The translations under genes and the position numbers were made by a program. A DNA stretch of 64,000 nucleotides. It comes from Prosopocoilus inquinatus (Eukaryota > Arthropoda > Insecta > Coleoptera > Lucanidae). The stretch covers positions 5,270,001-5,334,000 of the forward strand of contig CM069871.1 of NCBI GenBank assembly GCA_036172665.1. The letters run 5' to 3'. Below the pieces are notes generated by a model, which made no database searches, was not told the origin of the DNA, and saw nothing but the letters and a program-made list of their open reading frames with translations. How positions within the stretch are numbered: position 1 is the first letter of the stretch; the number at the start of each line of letters is the position of its first letter. Of this stretch, positions 12,061 through 24,059 are shown one piece after another.

Positions 12061-13429
12061 GAGACTTGGTCATGAAGTACGACGTCGTTCTGTTGTTTTT
12101 TTTTTTTGTGCCATCTTGTTTCTGTGAAATAAGTCTTTTGTCAGCTTGTTAAGAAATGCGTTCACCCTTGACATTTATCGCCGTTGGCTCCCATTGACAT
12201 CAGATTTTACTCGGTTGGTTCTGACTGACGTCATCTCGTGACGTATTTCGTTCGTACTCGAATTTTGATAAATGATGGATGCTTGTTGCAATAGTAACTT
12301 AAATTTTTTTTATTGTAGTTCGCCCGCGAAAGTAATTCTCAAGATTAATTTTTTTGTGAAAAGAAGACCATTTTATGTCAAGTACAGAGCAACGATTTGA
12401 TTAAAGTAGAGCATCGACTCGACGGACGTAGGTTTACTGAACCAGGGCCAACTCCAAACGTGAAGGTTTTTGAACACACGTTACCATACAGCTTGTATCT
12501 CTCTAACAAAATCATTTTTATTATTAATTAGTTCATTTTTAAGAAGCACACATGAGACCTCACGCAATATATAAAAAAAAAATGAATGAATTGTTTGGAA
12601 ATCTTGCTGTTGTTCGAAAACTCCCCCCCTCCCCCCCCCCCCGCTCACTCTGCTTGTTTGCTCGCCCGGGAACATGGCGTTCTGATGATTGCGTTACTTT
12701 TGTTATTAGTGTGACAACACTTCTGTGTATTTTACTTATTTAATTTCGTGGCGACCGCTGTTATGGTCGCATTCTGCGCCGCGTGTCGTGTATTTGTATA
12801 AGCTCACGTTCTCCCGACACGTTTTCTTTCTTTTTCCTTCTTTTTCGTACATACACAACGCACGCCTGGTAACACGGTGGCGGTAGGTGAGTGCATGTGT
12901 TTGTCGATGGATTGTTTTGTTCTCTTCGTTTCGAGCGCTTAAGTTACAGCAAGCTTTCGGAAACGTTAACCGCGAGAGAAAGAATGCTTGATTTTGAATT
13001 GAAAAAGAAAAAGAAAACAAAATACTACTCACAAATATATCCTCCGGCTTGAATCTTATCGAATTAAGAAGTGAATTGCATAATTAGCGAAAATTTAAAT
13101 AATAATATAATGGAATTGACGACCGTCTGGTTTTGCGTTAAAAATTCCTCGTTCTTTGGATAATTCCCTGGAGGCTTGCGCCTTCTATCTGGATCCCTCC
13201 TTTAACTCGGTAAATTTCGGTCACCTGAGCGAGTTAAGTTACCTACCACTGAATGGAAGGGTTATTTATCGCGTGGATGCTTATTTTGGCACATCGAAAT
13301 GGCTACTTGACTACTGAAGCGGTCCTGTGTTTAATTTTCTCGCGCCTAAAGTAACTGTTATTTTAAATTTAATAATTTAAGGCTTCAAGTTTGAGACGAC
13401 ATTTATGAAATTATTATAAACAATTTTCC
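12061..13429. other. Unassigned region with poly-C tract
   Basis: It contains a C-rich run at about 12620-12642 and one TGACGTCA palindrome at 12236. A 65-codon frame without Met at 13120-13317 (+) looks protein-like (for example YLPLNGRVIYRVDAYFG) but has no splice or start signal. I see no supported gene. Confidence 0.4.
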
Positions 13430-16400
13430 GCTAGAATTCGTCTTGTGTCTTTCTTTTCTTTTCCCTTGTTTTTTTGTTCAAGTTAATCTTCTCGTTTCAA
13501 TGTTTTATGCATACATTTTTTGTTTCTACCGAATCGTTCTTTTTTTGTACTTGTAATTCTCTTTTGTTTCTTTTTTGTTAGTCTTTTGATTATACATTTT
13601 TTCTATCCGTAATGAATCATAGGTCTTAGATTTCTTGTTCAACTATCTATCTTCCCAATTCATCCTTTTCAATTTTCTTCAATTTCTATCTAATCGTTCC
13701 TTTTTTGTATTTGGGATTTTCTTTTGTTTCTTTTCATTAGTCTTTTGGTCTCCAATTTTTGTCTACCCGAAATGAATCGTTGGTCTTCTTTTGTTTTTTT
13801 TGTTAATCTTCGGTTGTAATTTATTCATTCATTTATTCATCGATTTTCTTTTGTACTTTTGCACTCTATTTAATCTTCTCTCTTCAATGTTTTAGTGTAT
13901 ATTTTTTTTATTTTTATCGAATCATTCCTTTTTTGCGTTTATATTCTCTTTTGTTTTTGTTTCTCTGTTAGTCTTTTGGTAGTTCTCGCCCCCCCCCCTC
14001 CCTCCCTATTGTTCTTCATTCATTTTATTACCGCCGATTTTTTGTGCATATAATTCTAATGAATCGTTGGTCTTTTGTTTTTTGTTTAAATTCATTTTAT
14101 TATCGTCGATTTGTTGGTCAACTAAAGCTTCTCAGTTTAATCTTTGTGATTTATTTTGCTTTATGTTTATCTGTCGATTTTCAAAAATTTTCCAGAAAAG
14201 AGCAGAACCGTTGGTCTTCTTTTGTTATTTATTATTTGTTTCACTGGCGTCGACTTTTTTTTGTTTTTGTTTTTTATTTCTACGAAACCATTACTCTTTT
14301 GTATTTGTGTTCTCTTTTGTTTTTTGTTTTGTATTCTCTTTTGTTTCTGTATTTTCTTTTGTTTTTGTATTCTCTTTTGTTTTTGTATTCTCTTTTGTTT
14401 TTGTATTCACTTTTGTTTTTCTGTTAGTCTTGTAATTCTTTTCTGTTTCTTTTTTGTTAGTCTTTTGGTTTTAATTTTTTTCTATCCGAAATGAATCACA
14501 GGTCTCAGATTTCTTGTTCAACTAAATCTTCCCAATTCATGCTTCTCACATTTTTTTAATTTCTTTCGAATCTTTCCTTTTTTTGTATTTGTGATTTTCT
14601 TTTGTTTCTTCTCATTAGTCTTTTGGTCTCCAATTTTTGTCAACCCGAAATGAATCGTTGGTCTTCTTTTGTTTTTTGTTAATCTTCGGTTGTAATTTAT
14701 TTATTCATTTATTCATCGACTTTCTTTTGTATTTTTGCACTCTATTTAATCTTCTCTCTTCAATGTTTTAGTGTATATTTTTTTATTTTTATCAATTATA
14801 CCTTTTTTGCGTTAATAATTCTCTTTTGTTAGTTAGTTAGTTAGTTTGTTCTGTTAGTCTTTTGGTAGTTCTCGCCCCCCCCCCCCCTGTTCTTCATTCA
14901 TTTTATTATCGCCAATTTTTTGTGCATCTAAAACGCCTCAATTCATTCTTTTCACATTTTCTAATTTCTAGCGAATCCGTTCCTTTTTTGTATTTGCGAT
15001 TTTCTTTTGTTTCTTTTTTTGGTCTCCAATTTTATTTACTCGAAATGAATCGTTGGTCCTCTTTTGTTTTTTTGTTTGCATTCGTTTTATTGTCGATTTT
15101 TTGGTCAACTAAATCTTCTCAGTTCGATCTTCTCACATTTTTCGATTTCCATCGAATCGTTACTTTTTTGCATTTGTGATTTATTTCGTTTTCTGTTAGT
15201 CTGTCGATTTTCAAAAATTTCCCAGAAAAGAGCAGAACCGTTGGTCTTTTCTCGTTATTTATTATTTACTTCACTATCGTCGACTTTCTTTTTGTTTTTT
15301 GCTCGATTTAACCTTCTCGCATTTTTAATTTTATTTCTACGAAACCATTACTTTTTTGCTTTTGCTCTCTTTGCTCTTTGTTTTTTGTTTTATATTCTCT
15401 TTTGTTTTGTATTCACTTTTGTTTTTTTTTGTTAGTCTTTTGGTTTTCAATTTTTTCTACGTGAAATGAATCGTAGGTCTTCTTTTGTTTTTTGTTTGCA
15501 TTCATTTTATTATTGTCGATTTTTTGTTCAAAACTTCCCAATTCATCTTTTTCACATGTTTTTAATTTCTATCGAATTTTTTTTTGTATTTGCGATTTTC
15601 TTTTGTTTCTTTTCATTACTCTTTTGGCCTTCAATTTTGCTCTACCCGACATGAATCGTTGGCCTTCTTTTATTTTTTGTTTGCATTCATTTTATTATCG
15701 TCGATTTTTTGTTCCACTAAATCTTCCCAATTCATTTTTTCGATATTTTTTAATTTGCATCGAATCGTTACTTTTTTGCATTTGTGATTTATTTTGTTTT
15801 TTGTTAGCCTGTCGGTTTTCAAAAATTTTCCAGGAAAGAGCAGAACCGTTGGTCTTCTTTTGTTATTTATTATTTGTATCACTGGCGTCGACTTTTTTTT
15901 GTCTTTTTTGCTCAACTTAACCTTCTTGCATTTTTAATTTTATTTCTATGAAACTATTACTCTTTTGTATTTGTGTTCTTTTTTGTTTTTTGTTTTTTAT
16001 TTTCTCTTGTTTCTAGATTCTCTTTTGTTTTTTGTTTTTCTTTTTCTTTTGTTTCTGTATTCTCTTTTGTTTTTGTGTTCTCTTTTGTTTTTGTGTTCTC
16101 TTTTGTTTTTGTATTCTCTTTTGTTTTTGTATTCTCTTTTGTTTTGTACTCCCTTTTGTTTTTGTATTCACTTTTGTTTTTCTGTTTCTGTCTTTTGGTT
16201 TTAAATTTTTTCCACTCGAATAGAATCGTTGGTCTTTTCATGTTTTTCATTAATTTTATTATCGTCGAATTTCTTTGCATTCTTTTAGTCAATTTAATCT
16301 TCCGAATTCGTCGCCTTGATACATTTTTTCATCGAACTATTGTTTTTTTTTTGTATTTGTAATTTTCTTTGGTTTTTAGTTCTTTGATCTGCAAACACTT

Positions 16401-16790
16401 TCCAGAGAAGAGAAGAGTTGTTGGTCTTCGGTTGTAATTTATTGATTCAGTTATTCATCGACTTTCTTTTGTTTTTTCTTTGCTTTCAATTTAATCTTCT
16501 CGCTTCATCGTTTTAATGTATATTTTTAAATTTTTTATGAAATCATTCCTTTTTCTTTTTTTGCATTTGTAATTCAGATATTGTTTTTCTGTTAGTCGTT
16601 TGTTAGTTCTCGCTTCCCCCCTCCTCCATTGTCATTTTATTATCGCCGATTTTGGGTCCAACTGGATCGCCTCAACTAATTCTTTTCACATTCATTCAAT
16701 CATTTTAGAATCGTAGTTTCTTCCCGCGGAGAAAAAAAATCCTCGATCTTTTGTTTTTTTTTCTACTCATTTTATTATGGTCGACTTTCT
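13430..16790 (+). repeat. Pyrimidine-rich composite satellite with TCTTTTGT minisatellites
   Basis: About 3.3 kb is almost entirely T/C-rich on the plus strand. Recurrent words are GAAATGAATCGTTGGTCTTC, TTCATTTTATTATCGTCGAT, TAGTCTTTTGGT and AGAGCAGAACCGTTGGTCTT. Larger blocks repeat too: the GTTAATCTTCGGTTGTAAT block at about 13.80, 14.68 and 16.42 kb, and the AGAGCAGAACC block at about 14.20, 15.23 and 15.84 kb. Embedded 18-bp minisatellites (TTTTGTTTTTGTATTCTC) lie at about 14290-14425 and 16020-16190. The Phe/Leu/Cys-rich or, on the other strand, Lys/Thr/Glu-rich open frames are translations of this repeat. Confidence 0.9.
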
Positions 16791-16814
16791 TTAAAATTAT
16801 GGCGTTTAAGACAT

Positions 16815-16830
16815 AAGTTCATATGAACTT
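16815..16830. repeat. Perfect 16-bp palindrome
   Basis: AAGTTCATATGAACTT is a perfect palindrome at the edge of the pyrimidine array. It is followed about 80 bp later by CACCCTGTATATAG, the motif that recurs at likely element ends elsewhere in the window. Confidence 0.5.
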
Positions 16831-16931
16831 TTTTGACGGAAAACGCTCGAAGAAATAAGTCCTTAAAATTTTTCGCACATATTTAGATTCACCCTGTATA
16901 TAGAAAAAAATATACTCCTAACTTTTATTTC

Positions 16932-18230
16932 ATTTCCTCGACGCACCGCAGAATTGTTTGGATTAGTAAGTTAGTTAGTTAGTTGCTTTAGGCATCTGTT
17001 TTGACTTGCCCTTTCATTTATGGAGAAATTCTTCCTCTAAGGGATGAACAGCTCAAAAGGGCGGGCCTCTAACCAGCTACCTACTAGTTGAACCGATCGT
17101 CCTTAAGTGAAAAGGGATTTATTTCGCCTCGACGAAGATCCGGAAGTAAAATTTCACGCACATTGTTGCGGTTTACGTTATTTATTTTCGCTGAAAATTT
17201 AGCGGAAGACATTCGATGCGCCCTTATCGGCTCGTGAACACCCCACGAGGTAAGCTTTATTAATACCTCGGAAACGGTCTTTCGCTTTTCTTTATTTAGC
17301 AAGCACGACAGGGCAGAATCCAAAGAATTTGTATAGGAAGTTAGGGGCCGTCTCGTTACTTTCGTACGAAAATCATAGTCATCTGTCTGGGGATTTTCAA
17401 CCACTCCCCCCTCAACCCTTCTTGCGAGGATAAGCACTTCGGTTGTATGGTATCGTTGAGTTCCGCTTTTATTTACGTTTTTCGCTATTATTTATTAAAA
17501 TTGTTTATTTATTAGAATGGCACAATTTTAATGAAGGAGCTGTCAAACGCACAGCGAAACGTCGACATAATTCTCAATTTTTATGTGTCCGCACAAAAGT
17601 AATGTTATATTTTATAACGTAATAATTCATTATAATCACAGGTTGACACAATAGCGAATGAAGCTAATTAATTACGCATGTTTTTCTAGGAAAGTCGTTA
17701 GTGTCGCGTGCATTCTCGAGTGACTGCATCTGGCGAGTGGTTTTGTGGAGAATTCTACTCTGTTTCATATTAACCTTCTTTAAATTTGTTGTGAGAAAAT
17801 ACATTAATTAATAAATTGGTTTCTTTGAGAGTTTATGAAATAATCGTAGTCTAACAAACATTAACAGAAATGTGGAAATGAATGCAACTGAATGCATTTC
17901 AGCTGCAAGTATTCCGTTGAACCGTAGTCTAAGAAAATATGGATTTCGCCCGAGCTCCAAGGCAGAGTGTAATCGACATTTATGTCCAGACAGTAGCGGA
18001 GTAATTAAGATTTAATTCATCTCACACCACTTTAATTTAGCAAGTAGTTATGTTCAACCCTCTCTCCGACATCTTGGCATGACACATGTCACGGAACGGG
18101 GGGTTTCAATGGAAGTAGCTGTTAAATATCATTAGTCTTTAATGAAGTCTTTGGAATTCCTGACGACTTTGTATTATTTTCAGCAGCGCGCCGCCGTCTT
18201 AAATTAATAACGTGTTTGTTTTCTGGGTTA
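16932..18230. other. Unassigned region with a 117-codon minus-strand open frame
   Basis: The longest non-repetitive open frame of the window lies on the minus strand at 17084-17437. Its first codon is GTG; there is no ATG at the start. The predicted sequence is mixed and hydrophilic (for example SLDSALSCLLNKEKRKTVSE) with no recognisable domain, signal peptide or splice signal. I treat it as unproven. The remainder shows no feature. Confidence 0.3.
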
Positions 18231-18250
18231 GTGTGTGTGTGTGTGTGTGT
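18231..18250 (+). repeat. (GT)10 microsatellite
   Basis: Ten uninterrupted GT units. Other GT runs lie at 25848-25860 and 27525-27547. Confidence 0.95.
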
Positions 18251-20880
18251 AATTGTAATTGACTTCGTTATCCCCGCACGGTCGATCATATTCATATAAT
18301 TAAAATATTTTGTCCGCTTTACACCAATTGGATCACATCGTAAGATGCATACTTGTAATATTTAAACGGGACATTAACACTGACTCGATTTTTTAATTAT
18401 TTACGCATTATTTACGAAGAAATTTAGAAACTATTGTTGTAGTTATTTAGTTTAGAAGTTTAGAATTTATGAAAGTTTATGCATTCTCGGGATTTCTCTG
18501 AAGCACTAGCATATTTGTTTACGTTATTAGTTTGGTAATACGATATGGAGGCGGTGTGTTCAGTTTCGGCAGCAAAGAAACGGCAGAGACGGCAGTCTCC
18601 CTAGGGTTAGCGCGGTAGGTGAACGTGGAATAACCGGGGCTCGCGAAGGTGGTTAAAATGTGTAGTGGATGTTTGGTAAAGACTGTCCACGAAATATTAG
18701 CCTTGAGGAGGCGATAATTTATTAGAGATGTGTTATGTGATGGCCGCGGTGTGTTGCCGGGCATCGTTTTCCTCGAAAAGTCGAAACAATGCCGTTTCAG
18801 TTGCCCGAAGATTGTCAAATTTTTCCCTGTCGTTGTCACTTTCCTTACAAAGATTTCCTCTCCGGAATTCTTGTTGATGGTAATGAGTGAACTTGAAATT
18901 AGTGAAATAAAAGAGAATAGTAATTTTAACAAATATATTCAAATAAAAAAAAAACAAACAAAATAATAATCAAAGACGTACAATAAGTTTATAAAATAAA
19001 TCTTTTATAATTGCAAAAACGTTCAGATAAGAAATCAAATCTTTACATAAATATTCTGGTAAAAAGGGACAGAGAGAGGGAGGAGAGACAAGGAATGATC
19101 TATCAATCGCAGTGATTAGTTTTTCAAGCGATTTTTCAAACTGAATCGAATTTTCTTCTCGTAATCCAAAGATTAAGGATGCACAATGGTTTTGTATAAA
19201 ACGAATGAAAGTCTCTGTTCGGGACGGTTTGAAATTCACAAAAATTCACTTCGTGGGGGAAAGCTTTTGCCTTCCGTTCGCGAATTTCAAACTTAGAGGA
19301 AATTACTGATTTTAATACAAAAACTGAAGTTCAATTTAAAATCGCCCGGTACGAGAAAGACTCGTGTTTTTCCTGAAGCTGAATTGACGTCCGCGAGTTA
19401 ACCGAGTGTTCATTCAATTGTTAAACGTTTTTGACGAACTATCTCGCTTCGTCGTCTCTGTCTCTCCGTCAGGAGGCATTTCCAACTAAACTTGTGCCTG
19501 GTAGATGGCGTGATAATATCGTTTGGCGTTGTTTTCCACAAGTCCTAACGTGCTTTCACACTAATCCTGAGAATAGTTAAGTCAGCATTTCGTAATTCAG
19601 CAGAAGAAAAAACAAGGATTTTCACAATATCATGTTACATCGAACGCGCGTAATTAGAAACAAACAGATCAGGTTACACGTCGGGAAATTACATTTTTTA
19701 AATAGCTCATAGTCTCCTTGAAACTAGAATGAAATTAATACTTTTCCATTACACCCATGGAAGTTTTCGGATTCTTACATTTACGCACAGAAATTGCTGG
19801 TCATAAATACCTGATTAATGATTGGTTATTGTCGGGCTTTGAAAAGCATAAAAGGATGCTTTGATTTGCGCAGAGTGTCTTTTCCAGAACATAGAGTAAA
19901 TCACTTCCGTTCAGTCATTATTAAGACATCCTAGCCTGAGTGAATAACCAAAACGGCCGGACCTAACAAAACAACGAACTTGATTCTGTGCAGTTAGCAA
20001 AACTACTGACTCGATCATAAGATGGTACCGCGTGGAGTTCGGATTGCAAGGCACGAAGGGAAGTCACATAATCCAAGCGGAACAATTACAAAATCCTGGC
20101 AGTCATTTTGGAAACATTTTGCGTCTTAACGAAATTTTAAATAGTAACAATATTCAAACAATTAATCAGTGATTCGGTACTCAGGAAAATCAAAATTACT
20201 CTTTCTTTTTTTATTAATCTTAGCTCTTTCTTTCTCTACAGTTTTAGTCTGCGTTTTTAGTTTATGGGTACTAAGGTGTTGCGAGGAAGAGCAGCTAATT
20301 CTTTAGAAGCAGCTGATCCGGATCCTTTGGTGAATTTTAGTTTTACCAATTTGTCAATCTATAGTCCTTGATGGGTCAATAAAACAACATTATTATAAAC
20401 AGTTGAGAAACGACTTCTGGCTTCATTTTCTTAAAACCAGGCTATGAAAGAAAGTAATGACAGTCATCACCTCCTGCTACCCTGATCTTCGCAAATCACT
20501 AATCTAATCGTTCTAACAGGCAAGATTTTTTTTAACTGCCAAGGTATTTCTTCAGCCAGCTTTTACCTTTACTTCTTCAGATAAGGGGAAGCCAGGGGAT
20601 GATTCGCCTTCTAAAAACCAGCCAGCAATTCGCCTAACCTCCGTTATACACATTTCTTTTTCTTTTACAACTTTTGGGCAAATTGCGTCATTGTCGACAC
20701 TCCTTGTTCAAGAACTAAAAGGGGCTACTTTCAACACACACCTCTGACGTCAGTTCTTCAGCTGCAAGAACGGCCAGCTTTTGGTCATTTTTCACGTCTT
20801 CACCTAAAGGGGTTACTTCTTGACCTGTTCAACCACTCCTGAGTTACGAAATTACCTTCAACGACGGTCACTTCGGATGG
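18251..20880. other. Unassigned, mostly single-copy DNA
   Basis: No repeats or clear exons were seen. A 137-codon minus-strand frame (18519-18932) overlaps a 78-codon plus-strand frame, and neither has a family signature. Around 19846 there is CATAAAAGG, and at 19911 TCAGTCATT (initiator-like). The spacing of about 65 bp is too long for a standard TATA promoter. A 35-codon ATG frame follows at 20022. One TGACGTCA lies at 20745. Confidence 0.35.
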
Positions 20881-21381
20881 ACACATGCGCTAAAGGGTGT
20901 CTGCTCTGGTAGAAGTGTTCTGGCAGAAGTGTTAGGGCGGTACGTTCTCACGATTGGCAATGCGGTTTGAGCGTCATGAGTCATGAGTTATGTGGAGGTA
21001 TTCTGGTAGCAGAATATTGTCCGGGACGCGATCCGGGGCGTGCACCGTGCACCAGCAAACAGTTTCGGGGCTCTTACCGCGGTGTGCAAGCAGCACCGAT
21101 GAAAAGCACGGTACCGGCAAAGCAATTAGCTGTATTCTGCATTCATTGCGAGTGGGAATTCAGTTGATTGCATTCCTGACCAGGTGACAGCATTGAGCTA
21201 TCCAGAAAGGTCTGACATGATGATGTCTTTGAACCGGCACGGAGTGGTGCTTGACAGTCGATCCTGAGAACGTATGCTCGGGAGGCAAGGTATGTTAATA
21301 TCCATGGGGAGGGGTGGGTTTTGTATCCACAGGTGAATGTGGGGGGTAATGCATGCGAAGATACGAAGTCAACGTGCGAGG
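20881..21381 (+). promoter_or_regulatory. GC-rich putative 5' region upstream of the candidate exon
   Basis: About 500 bp of elevated GC and CpG content contrast with the AT-rich flanks. Two overlapping short open frames (20967-21167, 20990-21187) occur here. They could be upstream ORFs in a leader or chance. No TATA or initiator is obvious, so the assignment rests on composition and position only. Confidence 0.2.
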
Positions 21382-21470
21382 ATGACTTCCCCAGAGTCCA
21401 ATATCATCATGAGGGAGCTACAGCTTCTAGATTCGCCGCTGGAGCAGGTGGGGCCGGGAAAACGGCCACG
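21382..21470 (+). CDS. Candidate first coding exon with strong 5' splice donor
   Basis: The frame starts at ATG 21382 (A at -3) and contains a second good ATG at 21409. It runs open into CCACG|GTAAGT, a near-consensus donor at 21471, giving 29 complete codons and a phase-2 exon end. In-frame stops bound it upstream (TGA at 21334; an earlier ATG at 21337 is possible). The peptide starts MTSPESNII and later reads LQLLDSPLEQ, then Gly/Pro/Lys/Arg residues up to the junction. The local region (20.9-21.5 kb) is much more GC-rich than its surroundings, as expected for a promoter and 5' exon. No family is recognised. If real, the gene runs rightward into a first intron that would contain much of this window's repeats. 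No convincing second exon was found. Confidence 0.35.
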
Positions 21471-21480
21471 GTAAGTGGAA

Positions 21481-22260
21481 TGTTCCATTTTACTGAATAG
21501 ATACTCGTAAAGGGTTACTTATAATTTGCATGGTCCTTATCGAATTGGAATGCGATGCCCGGAAGCTAAGACGTTTTTCTAAAGTGGGTAAAATAAAAAT
21601 CATAAATTTGAGTTTCCGTAAACAGAAACACTAAATAGAGAAAAAACGAAGTAAGATATAAAATTTTGGTTTAAAGTAAGTTTTATTTATTTGGTTGAGG
21701 GGGGATGGAATATTTTTAATTTAAAACATCTCTCGGTGTGGCTTTGAAACCCTGATGACAGATTTTATCGTCGCTTTAGCAATTTTTAAAATGTACATCC
21801 CATAAAACACGCGCGGTGCAAAATATAATGCACTTAAAGAACACAAAAAAGCGGCTTTGTGTTGCACGCCGGGAATATTTTAAAATTCTATAGGTGAGCG
21901 AAAGCCGTTTCTGATAACTCGTTTTATGCGCCAGTAATTCAATGGAATTTGATGGCACTAAAATTTATTATTGAAAGTGGCGCGAATTTTTAATGAAAGT
22001 TCGAGCCGGCCGGGCGGCGGCGGCGTTTTGTTGCGCATTTCAAATTAGGCGGGTGATAAGTTTTTTCCTTTTTCGAAAAAAATCCGGAAACTCGCGACGT
22101 AATTTGCGTCGAGTCGAATGTTTATAACCGGAAGACAAACTCTGACAATTCTCGCTTGACAAAGCCTTTGATAGAATGAAATTATTTCACCTGCCCTTTT
22201 GAAGTGAAGACAAACAACGTTCCAAGTAGGTCAACTTTAATACACCCGTTCGTGTTAAAT
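21481..22260. other. Unassigned DNA downstream of donor
   Basis: No exon or repeat was recognised. There is a GGC-rich patch at about 22003-22037 (GGCCGGGCGGCGGCGGCG). Confidence 0.35.
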
Positions 22261-22267
22261 GAAACAT

Positions 22268-22805
22268 TCTCACATTTTATCAAGCCCGGTTTTCCTCCAC
22301 GTACACTCGTCGCCAAGGACTGCATCCGAGTATCAACAACAAATTAGACGACTTCTCTGTCTAATAATAAGAACATATCTCTGCTGATAGGAGCGTCGAC
22401 TAATTGATACTGGGACGCAGTCCTTGGCGACTAGTAAACGTGGAGGAAAATCGAGCTTAATAAAATGTGAGAACATCAACAACCAATTAGACGACATCTC
22501 TGTCTAATAAAAACTCATCTCTACTGATAAGAGTGTCATATAATTGATACTCGGACGCAGTCCTTGGCGACTAGTAAACGTGGAAGAAAACCGGGCTCAA
22601 TAAACGTGAGAATATCAACAACTAATTAGGCGACATCTCTGTCTAATAAAAACTCGTCTCTAATGGATTGTTGATACTCGATCGAAGTCATTGGCGACCA
22701 GACTACCGATAGGAGTGTCGTCTAATTGATTGTTAAAACTCGATTGCAGTCATTTGCGACCAGCGAACGTGGAGGAAAACTGTGCTTTACTCACTACCAC
22801 ATTTT
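22268..22805. repeat. Foldback element expanded into a tandem array
   Basis: The first unit, 22268-22472, is an inverted repeat. The left arm has TTCTCACATTTTATCAAGCC, GGTTTTCCTCCACGT and CGCCAAGGACTGCATCC. The right arm has the complements in reverse order, ending GAGCTTAATAAAATGTGAGAA. Only the right-hand half is then repeated three more times (about 140, 140 and 120 bp): TCAACAAC(C/T)AATTAGACGAC, TCTGTCTAATAAAAACTC, TAATTGATACTCGGACGCAG, TCCTTGGCGACTAGTAAACG. Each copy keeps a smaller stem, AATTAGACGAC / GTCGTCTAATT. Confidence 0.85.
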
Positions 22806-23889
22806 ATTTTGTATTCTATCCTTTTCTAATTCTCTTTTAGTAAACCTATAAAATAACAAACATAAAAATCCTATACACACAAGAATGAATTTAAACTGTG
22901 TTTTGATGTTGCCAACGATGAATACCTAATGATAGTGCTGCCAACGAGTTAAAAATGATAATAAAACAGCGACAGATGTGACGTCGGCTCCACCAGTTCA
23001 AAAGCTCGTACATTTTCAGTTCAAATTTGCGTGACTAATCACCCTGACGTCCTCTATCAAAGCAAAACGCGAAAGATTCTGGAACGTTGCTAATTGCCGT
23101 AATGCGACGGAATTTAAAGCGACGCAAACGGCGTAAAGCAGGACGGCAGGCGAATCGATTTATTGTCACAAAAGGATGAGACGAGTGAAAAAAATTATTA
23201 AACTCAAAACTCAACGTAGGTATATCATTTTGTATTATGATTAAACGAATTGAAAGAAACAATTAATGAAAAGATGCATCCAGTTTTTCTCTTGCATTGA
23301 AATGTTATTAGGCAATTAAATTCATACAGGGTCATTCAAAATAAGTGTCTAATCAATTAAGTAAACTAAGGAATTGTAATCTAAATATTAAAGTAACTGT
23401 ATACAATGGCGAAACTTAAAGTGAATATAATGTGGATATAATGCGAACAACATGAAGGGTCACGGGCCTTAATTAAAATTCCTGACATTTATGGTGGTGA
23501 CTTTCTTGTATTCAGTTAATCACCAGTCTCCATTAACTTATTTTGTAGTAAAAGTTACTAAGTACACATATTTCATCCACAACGGAGCATTTTAATTACT
23601 TTTTCTTTAGAAACATTGATGATAAAAATGCTAAAATATCGCAGTTTGAAAACGCCAAAACCTCTTCATCTTAATATCATAGTAATTTCTGCCTAAAAAA
23701 CCTTGAGGAATCTTAAAACGCAAAGACTACGGCCTTGCAAGTTACGTGCTTTGACTCTCTTGTAAATCCTGAATTGAAACCGTTCGGGTGCCAATGTTGA
23801 CTCCTTGAATGGGATCTGTATGGTGTTGACTTAACTGTCAAGTTTTAGAAATTGCGTCACCTTGGGGCCAGGTACACAGTTCAGTTAGC
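22806..23889. other. Unassigned DNA with a TACAGGGTCATTC element end
   Basis: At 23327, ATACAGGGTCATTCAAAATAAGTGTC resembles, in reverse complement, 27105-27135 (GGTACTTATTTCGAATGACCCTGTAC). This looks like two opposed copies of one dispersed element end. Otherwise nothing was recognised. Confidence 0.35.
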
Positions 23890-24059
23890 GGCGTCCCCGA
23901 AGAACTGAAACGACCACAAAGCGAGATCTGCCTTATTCATAACGATCCACAGAGTACGCAGTCGCATACCCCTAGGCGTCCCCGAAGAAATGACACAACC
24001 ACAAAGCGAGATCTGCCTTATTCACAAAGATCCACAGAGTACACAGTCGCATACCTCTC
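23890..24059 (+). repeat. 85-bp direct duplication
   Basis: Two adjacent copies start at 23890 and 23975. Each begins GGCGTCCCCGAAGAA and carries CCACAAAGCGAGATCTGCC and ATCCACAGAGTAC(G/A)CAGTCGCATACC. Identity is high and there is no coding signal. Confidence 0.9.

Noticed and set aside
13120..13317. 65-codon protein-like frame on the plus strand
   Set aside because: No ATG, no splice signals, and codon use is not biased; such lengths are expected by chance here.
14044..16362. Many 80-140-codon Phe/Cys/Leu-rich (+) or Lys/Thr/Glu-rich (-) open frames suggesting membrane proteins
   Set aside because: They translate the TCTTTTGT repeat in all three frames; several overlap each other in the same DNA.
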